NCBI GenBank assembly: GCA_014607495.2
Contig: CP053162.1
Coordinates: 4,348,469-4,412,468, forward strand
From: Carposina sasakii
Taxonomy: Eukaryota > Arthropoda > Insecta > Lepidoptera > Carposinidae
DNA: 64,000 nucleotides
Reading direction: 5' to 3'
How positions within the stretch are numbered: the stretch's first letter is position 1; each line of letters begins with the position of its first letter. This document shows, piece after piece, positions 15,101 to 25,544 of the stretch. The position numbers were made by a program, and so were the translations under genes. The notes under the pieces are model-generated. The model was not told where the DNA came from and did not search any database. It was given only the letters and a program-made list of their open reading frames with translations.

Positions 15101-15141
15101 TCAAACGTAGCGTAGCCCTACTACTTCAACTAGCTAATTAA
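3131..15141 (+). CDS. axonemal inner-arm dynein heavy chain (DNAH3/7/12 class)
   Basis: This is an ATP-driven microtubule motor subunit of a cilium/flagellum inner dynein arm; in an insect it would act mainly in sperm tails and chordotonal neurons. Exon 1 is 3131-3265 (45 codons, ending AAG|GTAAGA). Exon 2 is 3451-15141, giving about 3,941 aa, the usual size for single-headed inner-arm chains. The order is the N-terminal tail and linker, then six AAA modules. P-loops are at 7105-7128 (AAA1, GPAGTGKT, residue ~1264), 7948-7971 (AAA2, GDPFSGKS), 8995-9018 (AAA3, GPTGTGKS) and 10090-10116 (AAA4, GVGGSGRQS). Walker B CFDEFNRI starts at 7255. The stalk coiled coils flank the microtubule-binding domain at about 11100-11510, and a C-terminal domain follows AAA6. 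No frameshift or stop is seen. A second in-frame acceptor at 3474 would drop eight residues. DNAH7 (Drosophila Dhc36C-like) looks closest by motif, but I could not align it. Confidence 0.93.
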
Positions 15142-16083
15142 TTTACAAGAAGAAATGTACTAGATACTGCATCAGTGCAAGGCAAGCTATATAAAAGCTA
15201 AGCTTCAATAGGAATAAAGATGGCAGCACTATGTTTACCTGCTATTGTAAAAGTTATTATGGCTCGGCCGGTTCAGTCCGCGTTTGAGATAACTTCTTAA
15301 CCATAATTTGCTAATGTTGCTTGCTGTTAGCTATTATTAATCTGCAAACAAACTTTCAGTTTCTGGTTAGATAGATACAGCAACAGTCGGTTCCTTCCTG
15401 TATGGTTTTTGCAACATAACACCTTACTGTCATTACAACAATATAGATTCACGTAGTCGTAGGACCGTTTGTATGTAACCCACATCACGTACAAAAACAC
15501 TGAGGATGTTGCCTATCTTATGTTTTTCATTAGGCGCCTCGATGGCTCCAGTTATTTTAGTTAGGGTATGGAGCTTGATGTTCTTCTCACGCACGACACG
15601 GCTTACCTACTTACACCCAAAGTCCCTACTAAAGTTTAAGCATGTCCAAAAGTTTTGAAAAATTGGTGGCGCCACATAGAGGTGCGTGAATCGTGATAGA
15701 TTGACAATTTCTTGGAAGCGAATTTTCCAACTAATACCTACGTGATCAGACCAATGAGCCTGCGTTATTTTTACTTGAGACGAGTTTGATATGAACAATA
15801 GAAAAATTATATCTCAATATGTAGGTACTTATTTATATTATACCTAAGTTTGTCATGATGTTCTAACTTAATTTAAATTATGTTATTTTGTAAATACCAA
15901 TCGTAAACTTGCTTACTGAAATATTTATTGAATCAATAAAGTTACAAATACACAAGGGTCATTTTATTATAACTAAATAAAATCATCACTAGCTTCAAGT
16001 TGAGAAATTTGAGAATATTTTAATAGTGCTAGGTATTCATACAGCAAATACAGGGCTTTGTTACAGGTCTCGGCTACTTATTA
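15142..16083. other. convergent 3' ends of the dynein and coiled-coil genes
   Basis: The plus strand has AATAAA at 15935-15940. The minus strand has AATAAA at about 15961-15966. The two convergent genes therefore probably end within a few tens of bases of each other. No other gene is seen. Confidence 0.5.
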
Positions 16084-19000
16084 TCAGTGTTCTTGGTCCT
16101 TCATCAATATTTTCCTTGCTTCTTCAGTTTCAACTAACTTTCTCCGCAATTTCAACATAATGGCGTTGTTCCGTTTCTGCATCAATAAAGTAAATGAAAA
16201 TAATTACGTATGTGACCATTATAGGCCCAATAAAGTTCAATGTGATGATTGATAGTGCATATGACGCCATTATTGCTTCTATGCCATCTGTTTTAGCGGG
16301 ATATCGCAGGATATGAATGCACGTGAATATCCATTAAATGTTTCGATACCTTTGCGAACTTCACTGTCTCTCGTAATATTGTTTTTTTTTAACCGACTTC
16401 AAAAAGAGAGGTTATCAATTCGTCTGTATGTTTTTTATTTTAATTTTTTATGTGTGTTACCTCAGAACTCCGTCATTTATGAACCGATTTCAATTTTTTT
16501 TTATAGTTGGTCATGGTATACTTCCAGGTTGGTCCCATATTCACCACATCAGGATCTGATGATGGGATCTTGGAGCAATCGAGGGCAAACCTCGAATATT
16601 GTAGGCACATGTAGTCTGTTTTTACACTTTTACTGAGCGTTGTAGTCACCTACATATAAAACATAACATATGATGATGGAATCTTTAAGGAATCTAGGGA
16701 TATACTCAAATATAATAGGCACGAGTAGTCCGTTTTTAGATTTTTATAGAGAATTTTGGTCAGCTACACATAATATAAAGGAAACGAGGGTCTGATGATG
16801 GAGCCGCCGAAAAACAGATAGTGGAACTTTTTAGTAACAAAATCCTCCTATGGCAGCGGAAGCCTACGTCCAGTAGTGGACTGCAATAGGCTTATGAAGA
16901 TGAAGATAATTGTGTTAAGTCGTGTAATTATATGTTGCGTTAAGCCGTGTCCGAAGTAAGATGGTTATAGAAGAAGAGGTAGACATGAGAATAACGAGAT
17001 GACGGATAATAGGGATGACTGAAAGAAGAGTACCTACCTACATATTGCACCGACCCCAAATGATTGGGAACAGGGCGGGAAGAAGGAGTGTAATTATATG
17101 TTGCTTATATATTGTCAGACGTAAAGTTTCGAACCCTAGTCATTTCTCTCTTTTGTCATGTGGCCTATTTAATAATTTTCTGGCATATATATCTGACAAT
17201 ATTAGGTATGCCTTCTAAACGTCGTACACGGCTTAACGCAATATATATTTTCCCTTTAGTAAAATTTTAGTTTAGTAAGCTCGAGTTTTGGGAGGAAGTC
17301 GGTTTTTCGTTTAAAAAAAATTATGTTATATTATATACCTAAGCCTTCAGCTAGAAATCTACCAAAGTACATACAATGTTTTATCATCATAACCCACATA
17401 CCTAAGTTTAATTGTACTTATCTACTTACCTTTAAAACAGCACATTCCCTATCAATAGCCTGGTATTCAGCTTCAAGGGCGTCTATTTCCTTTTCCTGTT
17501 GCTCATGTTTGTCGTGCAACAGCTTTTGTTTGTGTCTCTCCATTTGTTCCAATTCTTCTTCTTTCTCCCTTAATAGTTTTTCACGCTTTTCCAATATTGT
17601 ACGTTCTAAAAAGTATAACTTAGAATGGGCATCATAACTAGAATATAATTGTTTACTTAATGTGTATAGGTATGTATCATTGAAGTGTTATGTCTTCATA
17701 ACTGTAGAATATGTATCATAACTATCATAAGTCATTACTTGAATAATGGCCTAACCTACTCAGTAGGTATTATCATTGAAAATATAGGAACTTACCTTTT
17801 GTTAATAAGTTATTGAAGCCATTAATGTGATTACTTAAATGACTTATATGTGCTTCTATTTTGGTTCGTTCGGAAGCTGTACAAATCTCTATCATTGAAA
17901 TCTGATGCTTCATTTGAGATATTTGGCTTCTTAAGTCCTGGAAGATGGAGAAGGATGGTGTTGACTGATTTTTAGCTGATTATTACGATTTATTGGAAGT
18001 AAGTAATGGCTAAGTATATTAATTGTATTTTGTTGGGTCCAAAAATGGTCGTCTAAGGAAATTGCCACATCAGCAACCTTTTTTTTCGAGGCTCTAGGCC
18101 AGGGATCAGCAATTAGTTTCGTTCGGGAATGACCATTCATTTCATTTCTTAAAATGGACCCCGAGTTAACAGTTAACAATCAGTTGTTAGTTAGTTGGTT
18201 CGGTGGTTAGAATTAGAACTAACTTGAAAAACTAATCCTGATGATGCCACGGGTGTTGGCGAAACATATGTCGATTAAAAAATTTAATTGGTTTTCGGAT
18301 TAGCAGCTATGTATTTATGGTTGCATGCTAGGTGTTTGATCTGGTTTCTCGTTAAGACTGTAGTGTCTTGTGTTCGTTACCATGAGTCACGTGATCATGA
18401 GAGGGTGTAGGGCCCGGTGGTAAGCGAACCCTCGATGGAAATTTGAACTTCCGAATAGTGACGCCTGATACAATTAAATACGACGGCCGATTGGTCTAGT
18501 AGTTAGTAACCTTGCCTGCGACGCCATAGGTCCTGGGTTCGAATCCTGGTAGGTGCAAACATTGATATGATGAATATATACCGTTGCTTAGTACCCACGA
18601 CACAAGACCTTAGGGATCTTAATGTGGGACTAGATTAATGTGTTGTGTAGTGTGTGAATATGTATGAAAAAAAAATAGTATCACACATTTTTAATAAAAG
18701 ACGCACTCTGTAGTGCAAGTTGCCGTCTTCTCGCGGTCCGCACAAAATGGGTCGGCCGGTCCGGATGTGGACCGCGGTCCGCCATGTGGTGAACCCTGCT
18801 AAGGATGTATCCAAGGACTTGCGATTTCCTTGTTACCATTTAGGTCATGATAAATAAATACCTACTACCTCTCTACTTATCACATTGAACTAGGTAGCTA
18901 AGCTAATACTCATAGAGATAAAACAAATGTAGGTATACCTATATGTAGATAGGTAGGTATGTGCTAATAGGCTTCGAATCTTTATTTTTAATCGATTTTT

Positions 19001-20271
19001 CTATGGTTAGATAGTGTAACTGAAGGGTTAATTTGATACAGCCTTTCTCTAAAACTCTCAAGACAAACAAAGACAGTAGGTACCTAAGTATAGTATTTTA
19101 TATTATATTTGTTACCTCCATCTGTTCTGTTAACCAATCCATTTCAAATCGGATACTGGACATTTCTTCCATGTAAGATTTTTCTGTATTTCGCAATTTC
19201 AACATGGCTCCATCATTACAGAACTTTTCTTTGGTCACTACAAAAATATGCCGATTTGGATGTATGTAATAGGTAGGTACAAAGTACCTACGCAAGTAGG
19301 TACTTAAAAGTACCCTTAATTAACTACTACGGTTTTTTACATCTGCTTTTTATAATTAAGTACATAAATTACCTACCTAGGTAAAAAATCTTTTTACTAA
19401 TCTACACTAATATTATAAAGAGGAAAACTTTGTTTGTTTGGTTGTAATGAATAGGCTCAAAAACTACTGGACCGATTTCAAAAATTCTTTCACCGTTAGA
19501 ATCCTTATTGGACCTGGATGAACATAGGCTATAAGAATTTCCCGATATTCCCACGGGAAGGCGACCAACGGGAATTCTATATTTTTTACGAAAACCGCTA
19601 TACATATGAAGCTGAAATCGGGCATATATGTTCATTGGGGACAGCGAGGGAGGACTAAAAACGGATTTCCCGAAATTCCCACGGGAAGGGGACAAACGGG
19701 AATTCATAGTTTTTACGAAAACCGCTATACATATGAAGCTGAAATCGGGCATATATGTTCATTGGGGACAGCGAGGGAGGACTAAAAACGGATTTCCCGA
19801 AATTCCCACGGGAAGGGGACAAACGGGAATTCATAGTTTTTACGAAAACCGCTATACATATGAAGCTGAAATTGGGCATATATGTTCATTAGGGACTGCG
19901 AGGAAACACTAGAACGGATTTCCCGAAATTCCCACGGGAAGGAGACCAACGGGAATTATTTATTTTTTACGAAAACGGTTAAACATGTGAATCTGAAGTT
20001 GAGCATATATGTTTATTTGGGACCCCGAGGAAGCACTGGGAACGGATTTCCCGAAATTCCCACGGGAAGGGGACAAACGTGAATTAATTTTTTACGACAA
20101 CCGCGATAACATATAGGCTACTTTTTACACTTAACATATAGGCTACTTTTTATTTTTTCTGTAGTCCACGCGGACGGAGTCGCGGGCGTCCACTAGTTAA
20201 TAAATAAAGTTGTATTACCTACCAGCTTTTAGTTTCGCCTTCAGCAAGGAAATATCATTTGCATTAGACAT
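16084..20271 (-). CDS. small coiled-coil protein, five exons, unrecognised
   Basis: The function is unknown. I assembled it from exons 20223-20271 (ATG at 20271), 19116-19237, 17796-17937, 17430-17605 and 16084-16176 (stop TGA 16084-16086). All introns are GT-AG and all phases agree (+1, 0, +1, 0), giving 193 aa. The protein starts MSNANDISLLKAKLKA. It is almost entirely charged heptad-like helix, strongest over residues about 105-163 (for example LEKREKLLREKEEELEQ), and ends KDQEH. No transmembrane segment, signal peptide or enzyme motif is visible. It faces the dynein tail to tail and shares a 487-bp interval with the divergent SREK1 gene. Candidates such as a kinetochore, centriole or axonemal coiled-coil subunit are guesses. 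The gene model is well supported; the identity is not. Confidence 0.8.
16381..17325. mobile_element. 'aaccgactt' repeat element with embedded fragment
   Basis: The left end (ttttttttaaccgacttc) is mirrored at the right end (gaagtcggtttttcg, about 17296-17310). The left part carries the block 'acctcagaactccgtcattt', which I associate with dispersed lepidopteran repeats. Around 16852-16905 there is a piece of the 'tccagtagtggactgcaata' repeat. No coding capacity is seen. It lies in the last intron of the coiled-coil gene. Confidence 0.55.
18360..18475. repeat. fragment of a dispersed repeat
   Basis: The stretch around 'gagagggtgtagggcc' and 'taagcgaaccctcgatgg' resembles, inverted, the block at about 38238-38330 (ggttcgcccattcggcccta, then caccctccct). 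It is short and degraded. Confidence 0.3.
18482..18672 (+). repeat. tRNA-derived SINE
   Basis: The head resembles a tRNA, with a box A (tggtctagtagttag) and a box B (ggttcgaatcc). The tail contains 'accgttgcttagtaccca' and ends in an A-run. The same tail occurs at 27321-27404 (+), and a fuller copy lies inverted at 50275-50512. It lies in an intron of the coiled-coil gene. Confidence 0.8.
19395..20205. mobile_element. non-autonomous element with internal ~127-bp tandem repeat
   Basis: It begins 'ctacactaatattataaa' and ends 'gcgggcgtccactagtta', ends I associate with lepidopteran RTE/Helitron-like repeats. Inside is a unit of about 127 bp, marked by g(g/a)gcatatatgtt(c/t)att at 19619, 19747, 19874 and 20001 together with 'attcccacgggaagg'. 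The first copies are nearly identical and the last has diverged. An inverted relative lies at 55697-56237. The spurious reading frames here come from the repeat. Confidence 0.75.
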
Positions 20272-20758
20272 TACTCAGTAATGTTTTTTACAATAAAAAA
20301 TAAAAAGCTGATTTATCTTTCTCCTCCACTGTGTGTAAATAACTCGGAAAGTTTGTAAAGTAAACTATATACATGCCTACCTACGAACCCAGTGGTTTGT
20401 TTGATTTTGCCGCCATGTAAACCGGGTACGGAAATACTCAGGAAATACACATTTCATAGACAAAAATAAAGAGTAAAGCTTTCTGTTCACTAGCCGACAT
20501 TCAACATTTACGGTGTTAAAAATGGCAAAATATCGAATCTGCGTCAATTCGATCAGTCAGTGTAAAAAATTTTTTTTAAAAAATTGACATTTCTGCATTT
20601 TCTGCAGGGAGAGTGGGTGGTGTTTTTTAATTTTTCGATGAATTCCCGCAGTATTTTCTGTTAATTAAAGCATTATTTAATTGCAATATGTGAATTGTTA
20701 TTTCGTGTCTGATTCAGCAATCAGTGATCAAGTTATCTTAATGTGTAAATCATCGAAA
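20272..20758. promoter_or_regulatory. shared bidirectional promoter interval
   Basis: Only 487 bp separate the start codon of the minus-strand coiled-coil gene (20271) from that of SREK1 (20759). Both 5' UTRs and both promoters must fit here unless there are distal 5' exons. A DRE-like 'atatcgaat' lies near 20530. No clear TATA box is seen. Confidence 0.5.
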
Positions 20759-23700
20759 ATGGTGTCGAGCAGCACGAGGGTGATACAAGTCACCAACATC
20801 GCTCCTCAAGCTACAAAAGACCAAATGCAAACTCTATTCGGTTATTTGGGCAAGATTGACGATATCAGACTTTACCCAACCATCAGAGATGTCGCATGTC
20901 CTGTTCAATCTCGGATATGCTATATCAAATATTACGACTCGTCCACTGTGGCTATCGCTCAACACATGACAAATACTGTTTTCATCGACCGGGCTTTAAT
21001 TGTAATTCCACTGCAATCCGGGGAAATTCCAGATGAGCAGAAAGCTCTTGAAATGTCCAATAATGGAACAATTACTCCAGGGTTTAATTCGGAGCCAAGA
21101 CTTCCCGCGCATGTTGTGAACTCTCTAGAAGGCGCAGTCCCTTACCAGGTAATACAGACGTATGATCCAAAGTTAGCTGCTGCGGATTTACCGGCTTATC
21201 CTCCTCTACCAGCTACATATGACAACAGGAGAATCGAAGAAATTAGAAGAACTCTACTTGTTTCTGATACTGGTTCATTAGGGCATCAACGTCTGATTGA
21301 TCATTTTAGTACTGTTGGAGAGGTCAACTACTTGAGATTTTGTGAAAAGGATGAAGATAAACTAAAATATGCTCTTATTGAAATGACTGAACAAGAAAGT
21401 ATAGTTAAAGCATTACAATTAGATGGGTCAACTGTTGACGGACAACAAATAAAGGTGTGTAGTTTATGTACTTAGTATCTTGATTTAGATAGATAGATAG
21501 ATAGATCGTTTATTTGACTTTTGGCATGGACACATATACAGACAACACAAAACAAGATTTCAAGAAGATGAAACTCATTCATGTGTTGGCAGGGACAGAA
21601 AAGATGGCATTAATGTTTATTGCTTTGTGTGTAGTCATCAAACACTATGTTAAGCATATTTTGAGTAATAATCTAACAATCTAATAATTCTAATATAATG
21701 AAAACTCAACCAATCTACTTGAAATTTTGCATTCATATGTATAGTTGATAGTATGGTCCTTCTCCATACTAGACTACATTTCATATTAATATTAGTGATG
21801 TACAGGATAGTTTCTGCACCATAAAATCCATGAAGAAGGTATAAGAGTAGGTGGGACTATGATGTTTGTTGTGTGGCAATTGTGAGGCCATGACGTCATG
21901 ATAGGGACGGAGCTTCAGAGCCAGTGTAACGCAGTAGCTGTAACCACACACTTGTGCTCCAAAATGTAACTGTATTAAAATTACAAAGACAATAGCGCTT
22001 TTATCAGGGTACTTATTACTAAAATGTTGTATAATATGTATTGCCATCTAGTAATGAGTAATTGCACTAGTAAGGTAATCTTGAACCATATTGATAATGA
22101 GCAAGTAGTTTGACTAGTCACTACAAGGTGGTTTCTATGTAAATGGGCAGGGCTACAGTGTTCGATGCTCCCCTCGTCTCATACTTCACCTCCACACCGC
22201 TGCACAGTTTTTGTATGAAAATATACTTAGCTGCTACTCCTCTTTTATTTCTTCTCCATGGAAAAGTCTCATAACAATAATAATTATTATTATCTCTTAC
22301 CAATGTTTCAGGTGTGTCATGCTACACAAGCTATTGTGAAGCCTCAAACGAAGAGTAATGAAGCAGCCCAAAGAGAGATAGAGGAGGCGATGTGTCGAGT
22401 TAAAGAAGCTCAAAACCTCATCTCTGCTGCTATTGATCCAGTTATAGGGCTATTGTCTAAGGATAAACGAAGGTATAGCTTTATTTTAAAATATCCATTG
22501 ATCAGCCACATAAGCTATTATTGCAACTACAATGTATGTAAAGCCCTAAACTAAACTCACATAAAGATCTCTGATTGTATTTTTAAAGGTTTTAGCCAAG
22601 TTTATGTCTTGCAAATACACTAAGGGCTGATTTTTCCAATGGTCAGACAGCCTATCTGTAAGATAGGTTAAAGGTAACTTTAATGAAGCTTCAAATGTAT
22701 TCCTCAGATGGGCTATCTAACTGTTGAAAAATTCTGCCATTATTACATTTTATTTTTAACTTAACAAATAAAATTGTATGAATGGTCTTATCCATAGCAA
22801 TGTTTCATCTACATCTAATAAGCCACCACTTACCATTTGGGACATTAAAGGCTAACTGGTGAAAAGTGGGTGTGTTTGCACACTTCTGCCCAGGATCCTT
22901 GGGGGATGGTGGGCGTGGCTATACAGTGTTTTTTCGTTGTCTCCCTTAACGTACTCTTTACATCAAATAAAGTAAATTTTTAAATTTTTTTTTTTTACTT
23001 GATTGGGCGAAATTTATAGTGTCCAGTGTTTATGCTAGTTTTTTCATAGATAGATATTTATTATTTCTCGTGAAAAAATCTTGCTACACGCGTCAATGAA
23101 GAAACACCCAGTATGTATGTGTCTAATAAACGTAATCCTATTTCAGAACGAGATCCCGTTCCCACTCGCGCCGCCGGTCGCGGTCTCGCTCGCGGCGCTC
23201 GCGCTCGCGCCGCAGCAAGCGTTCCCGCTCGCGCTCGCGACACCGCTCGAGACGCTCGCGCTCGCGGCCACGACATCGCACGAGGTATGCCACTTATTGC
23301 TGTGTAAGGCTGCTTGTAGACGTGAACGGACAACAGCACCCGTATGATGAATTTGGTGAGAGCGAGATGTCTCACTTTTAAACGTCAAATTCACAGAGCT
23401 ATTAATAACAAAATAAACTAAGTGGATGCACTTTGTATGTAAAAAAAAAGACTTAAGAATTAGAATAGACATTTGTTCTCGAGCCAGGACTGAAGGAATT
23501 AGGGTTGATAAAGTGATTTGCAATCCCTTTTTACACCAAGGAGAAACACTTGCCTTGTCTACTTATTGCTTAGCTCTGTGGATTTGACGTTTAAAAGTGA
23601 GACGTCTCGCTCTCACCAAATTCATCATACAGGTGCAGACTTATGTTTTTTGACGGATTCATGGAGCACTACGCAGCTAACTGAGTGTCTAACTTTGGCG

Positions 23701-24855
23701 GCATTGAAGGTCCGTTTACGTCTACAAGCAGCCTTATTGTTGTGTAAGGGTGGTAGATGGAACTAACCAAAAAAGTGGCGTTCGCTGTGTCAACGGCAAT
23801 AGAACTCTTAGAACGTGGTTTTCCGCTTTGACTGCCGCTTTGTTATTATGACTATAGACTTGGTATAGTCTAGAGAACTCAGAACTCCAGACCGCTGTCG
23901 GGGTCCACTCAACACATCCAAAATAGTATAAGATTAGTTTTCTGTAGGTACGATTGAGTCAATCCATTATTATGTCAATCATAAACCTAATTGTACTATG
24001 AACTTTCATAATATAATTGCTTTCAGGTCTCGATCACGCCACCGCAGTTCGCGAAGATCTCGCTCCAGATCCCGCACACGAAGCTCAAGAAGCAAACGGG
24101 ATCGCTCCCGAGACCGCGATCGGAAAGACAAAAAGGACACCGATGAAAAACGCAAAGAAAAGTCCAAGACGCCTTCTAAAGATGTACCAAAAGACGACCC
24201 TCAAGAAGATAAGCCTGAAAGCAAATCGGACACATCTAAAACCGAAACACCTAAACCGGAAGCGGCTAAATGCGAAACAACTAAAACTGATGCCGAAACT
24301 AACGGTAACGGCACTGAAGTAAACTCGTCACCGACCGACGAAAAGGAAAAGGAGGTTGATAAGAAAGATAAAGAACGATCGGCTTCAAAGCGCGATAAGT
24401 CTCGGGATAGATCCCGGGATAGGAAACGTGATCGATCGCGGTCCAGGCGCAGGTCGCGGTCGCGATCTCGCAGAAAACGTTCGAGATCCAAAAAGCGTTC
24501 TCGATCTCGAGACCGAAAACGGTCGCGTTCCAGAGAACGCAAACGCTCGCGTTCCCGTGACCGCAAACGTACGCGTTCGCGTGACCGAAAAAGATCTAGG
24601 TCTAGAGACAGAAAGAGAACTAGATCTAGGGACAGGAAACGTACACGTTCTCGCGATCGGAAGAGATCTAGTTCTAGGAGTCGGCGCTCCAGATCCACCC
24701 GAGACTCCAAGACACCTCACGATCGTAAGTCGCGCGACAAGACTCCTAATCTGTCGGTGATTGCAGAAAAAGATGTGACAGTGATCGAGAAAGCCCCAGA
24801 TCTGGTGAATGATAATAATTCACCAGATAACATGGATATTTCAAATTCACCATAG
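20759..24855 (+). CDS. SREK1: SREK1-type splicing regulatory SR protein
   Basis: This is a nuclear RNA-binding splicing regulator of the SREK1/SRrp86 family. Exons are 20759-21454, 22312-22472, 23147-23284 and 24027-24855; phases 0, 2, 2 agree and give 607 aa. I start at ATG 20759 (aaaATGg context), giving MVSSSTRVIQVTNIAPQAT; an in-frame ATG at 20681 would add 26 residues. Residues ~7-84 form RRM1 (RVIQVTNI; TLFGYLGKIDDIRLYP) and ~163-236 a degenerate RRM2. Exon 2 carries the family signature REIEEAMCRVKEAQNLISAA. From residue ~285 the protein is an RS domain: exon 3 is almost pure RS/RR, and exon 4 has an acidic/Lys linker, then tandem RSRDRKR units, then a non-RS tail ending NMDISNSP. The usual SR-protein role in the spliceosome follows from family knowledge. 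An AATAAA at 24950-24955 fits the 3' end. Confidence 0.92.
21484..21507 (+). repeat. (GATA)n microsatellite
   Basis: A short run of about five tagatagatag units in SREK1 intron 1. Confidence 0.7.
21820..22262. mobile_element. MITE in SREK1 intron 1
   Basis: The ends are imperfect inverted repeats (ccatgaagaaggtataagag on the left; cctcttttatttcttctcc on the right). Internal blocks such as 'gtagctgtaaccacaca' and 'caaggtggtttctatgtaaa' recur inverted at about 29600-29890. The right end is only about 50 nt from the exon 2 acceptor. It has no coding capacity. Confidence 0.7.
23308..23733. mobile_element. foldback MITE with long TIRs and an apparent 14-bp target duplication
   Basis: The left end (ggctgcttgtagacgtgaac) is mirrored at the right (gtttacgtctacaagcagcc). 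A second inverted block of about 75 bp (tgatgaatttggtgagagcg through aaattcacagagct) is mirrored at about 23573-23632. The flanks repeat 'ttattg(c/t)tgtgtaa' directly (23294-23307 and 23734-23747). It sits in SREK1 intron 3 just after the exon 3 donor. Confidence 0.8.
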
Positions 24856-24949
24856 GTTAAGTAGTATTTTTTCATAAATCATAATAATACTATAATTCAT
24901 TATGGTACATTGCCATTACATTTTGTGTTTGCACTTAATACAGTTTCCG

Positions 24950-24955
24950 AATAAA
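24950..24955 (+). terminator. poly(A) signal of SREK1
   Basis: AATAAA lies 95 nt downstream of the SREK1 stop codon. Confidence 0.6.
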
Positions 24956-25544
24956 TGAAATGTGATAATGATGTTTTACTCTTTCTTTTTCAAGTCACTG
25001 GTCAGAGTATCTGCGATTTATGCATCTGACAATTAAGGTCATGGTGCCTATATGCTAGGTAGGATTTAATTTTAACTACGTAAAATATCTTACTAGCAAC
25101 AGGCTTAGTGTTCAATCATCTTTTTCTGTTCTTTTTGAGGTAAATAGATAGTAAATTAAGGACTCAGTGAAGTGAAAGTGATGCCACATAATCATTTCAG
25201 CCGTTAGAAGTACACTGCTAACAAGGCCTCCTCCAAACCATAACACAATAGTAACACATTATTCAGATGATTATGAATCTAAAAATTATAAAATTAATAA
25301 TAAATCTAAAAATTTTAAACCTACGTGTACTTACGTACCTAATGTAGGTATCGATTAGTAATTACACCTATTACAAAATATTTCCCAATAACAATTTCTC
25401 CATAATTGTTATGCAATTACACTTGCATAATATTATGAAATTAAATAGGAACATTGTTAAATAAATACCAGGAATAATATTGCGTAAATTTATGCAATAT
25501 GTACTTGTTTATTACAAAATATTATACAATATGCAAGTGTATTT
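24956..25544. other. AT-rich intergenic stretch
   Basis: No gene is seen. The last 150 bases are rich in tgcaat/attgca and aatattat motifs just before the next ORF. They could be its promoter, but no clear element stands out. Confidence 0.35.

Noticed and set aside
18482..18555. tRNA gene
   Set aside because: Boxes A and B are present, but the copy continues into a SINE body with A-rich tail and recurs elsewhere in the window; it is a tRNA-derived SINE head.
19600..20090. CRISPR-like array
   Set aside because: Units are ~127 bp and the 'spacers' are themselves repeated. The setting is a eukaryotic intron. It is a minisatellite in a transposable element.
24201..24760. Long ORFs on the opposite strand and other frames of SREK1 exon 4
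   Set aside because: Shadows of the RS-repeat coding sequence; low complexity and no independent signal.
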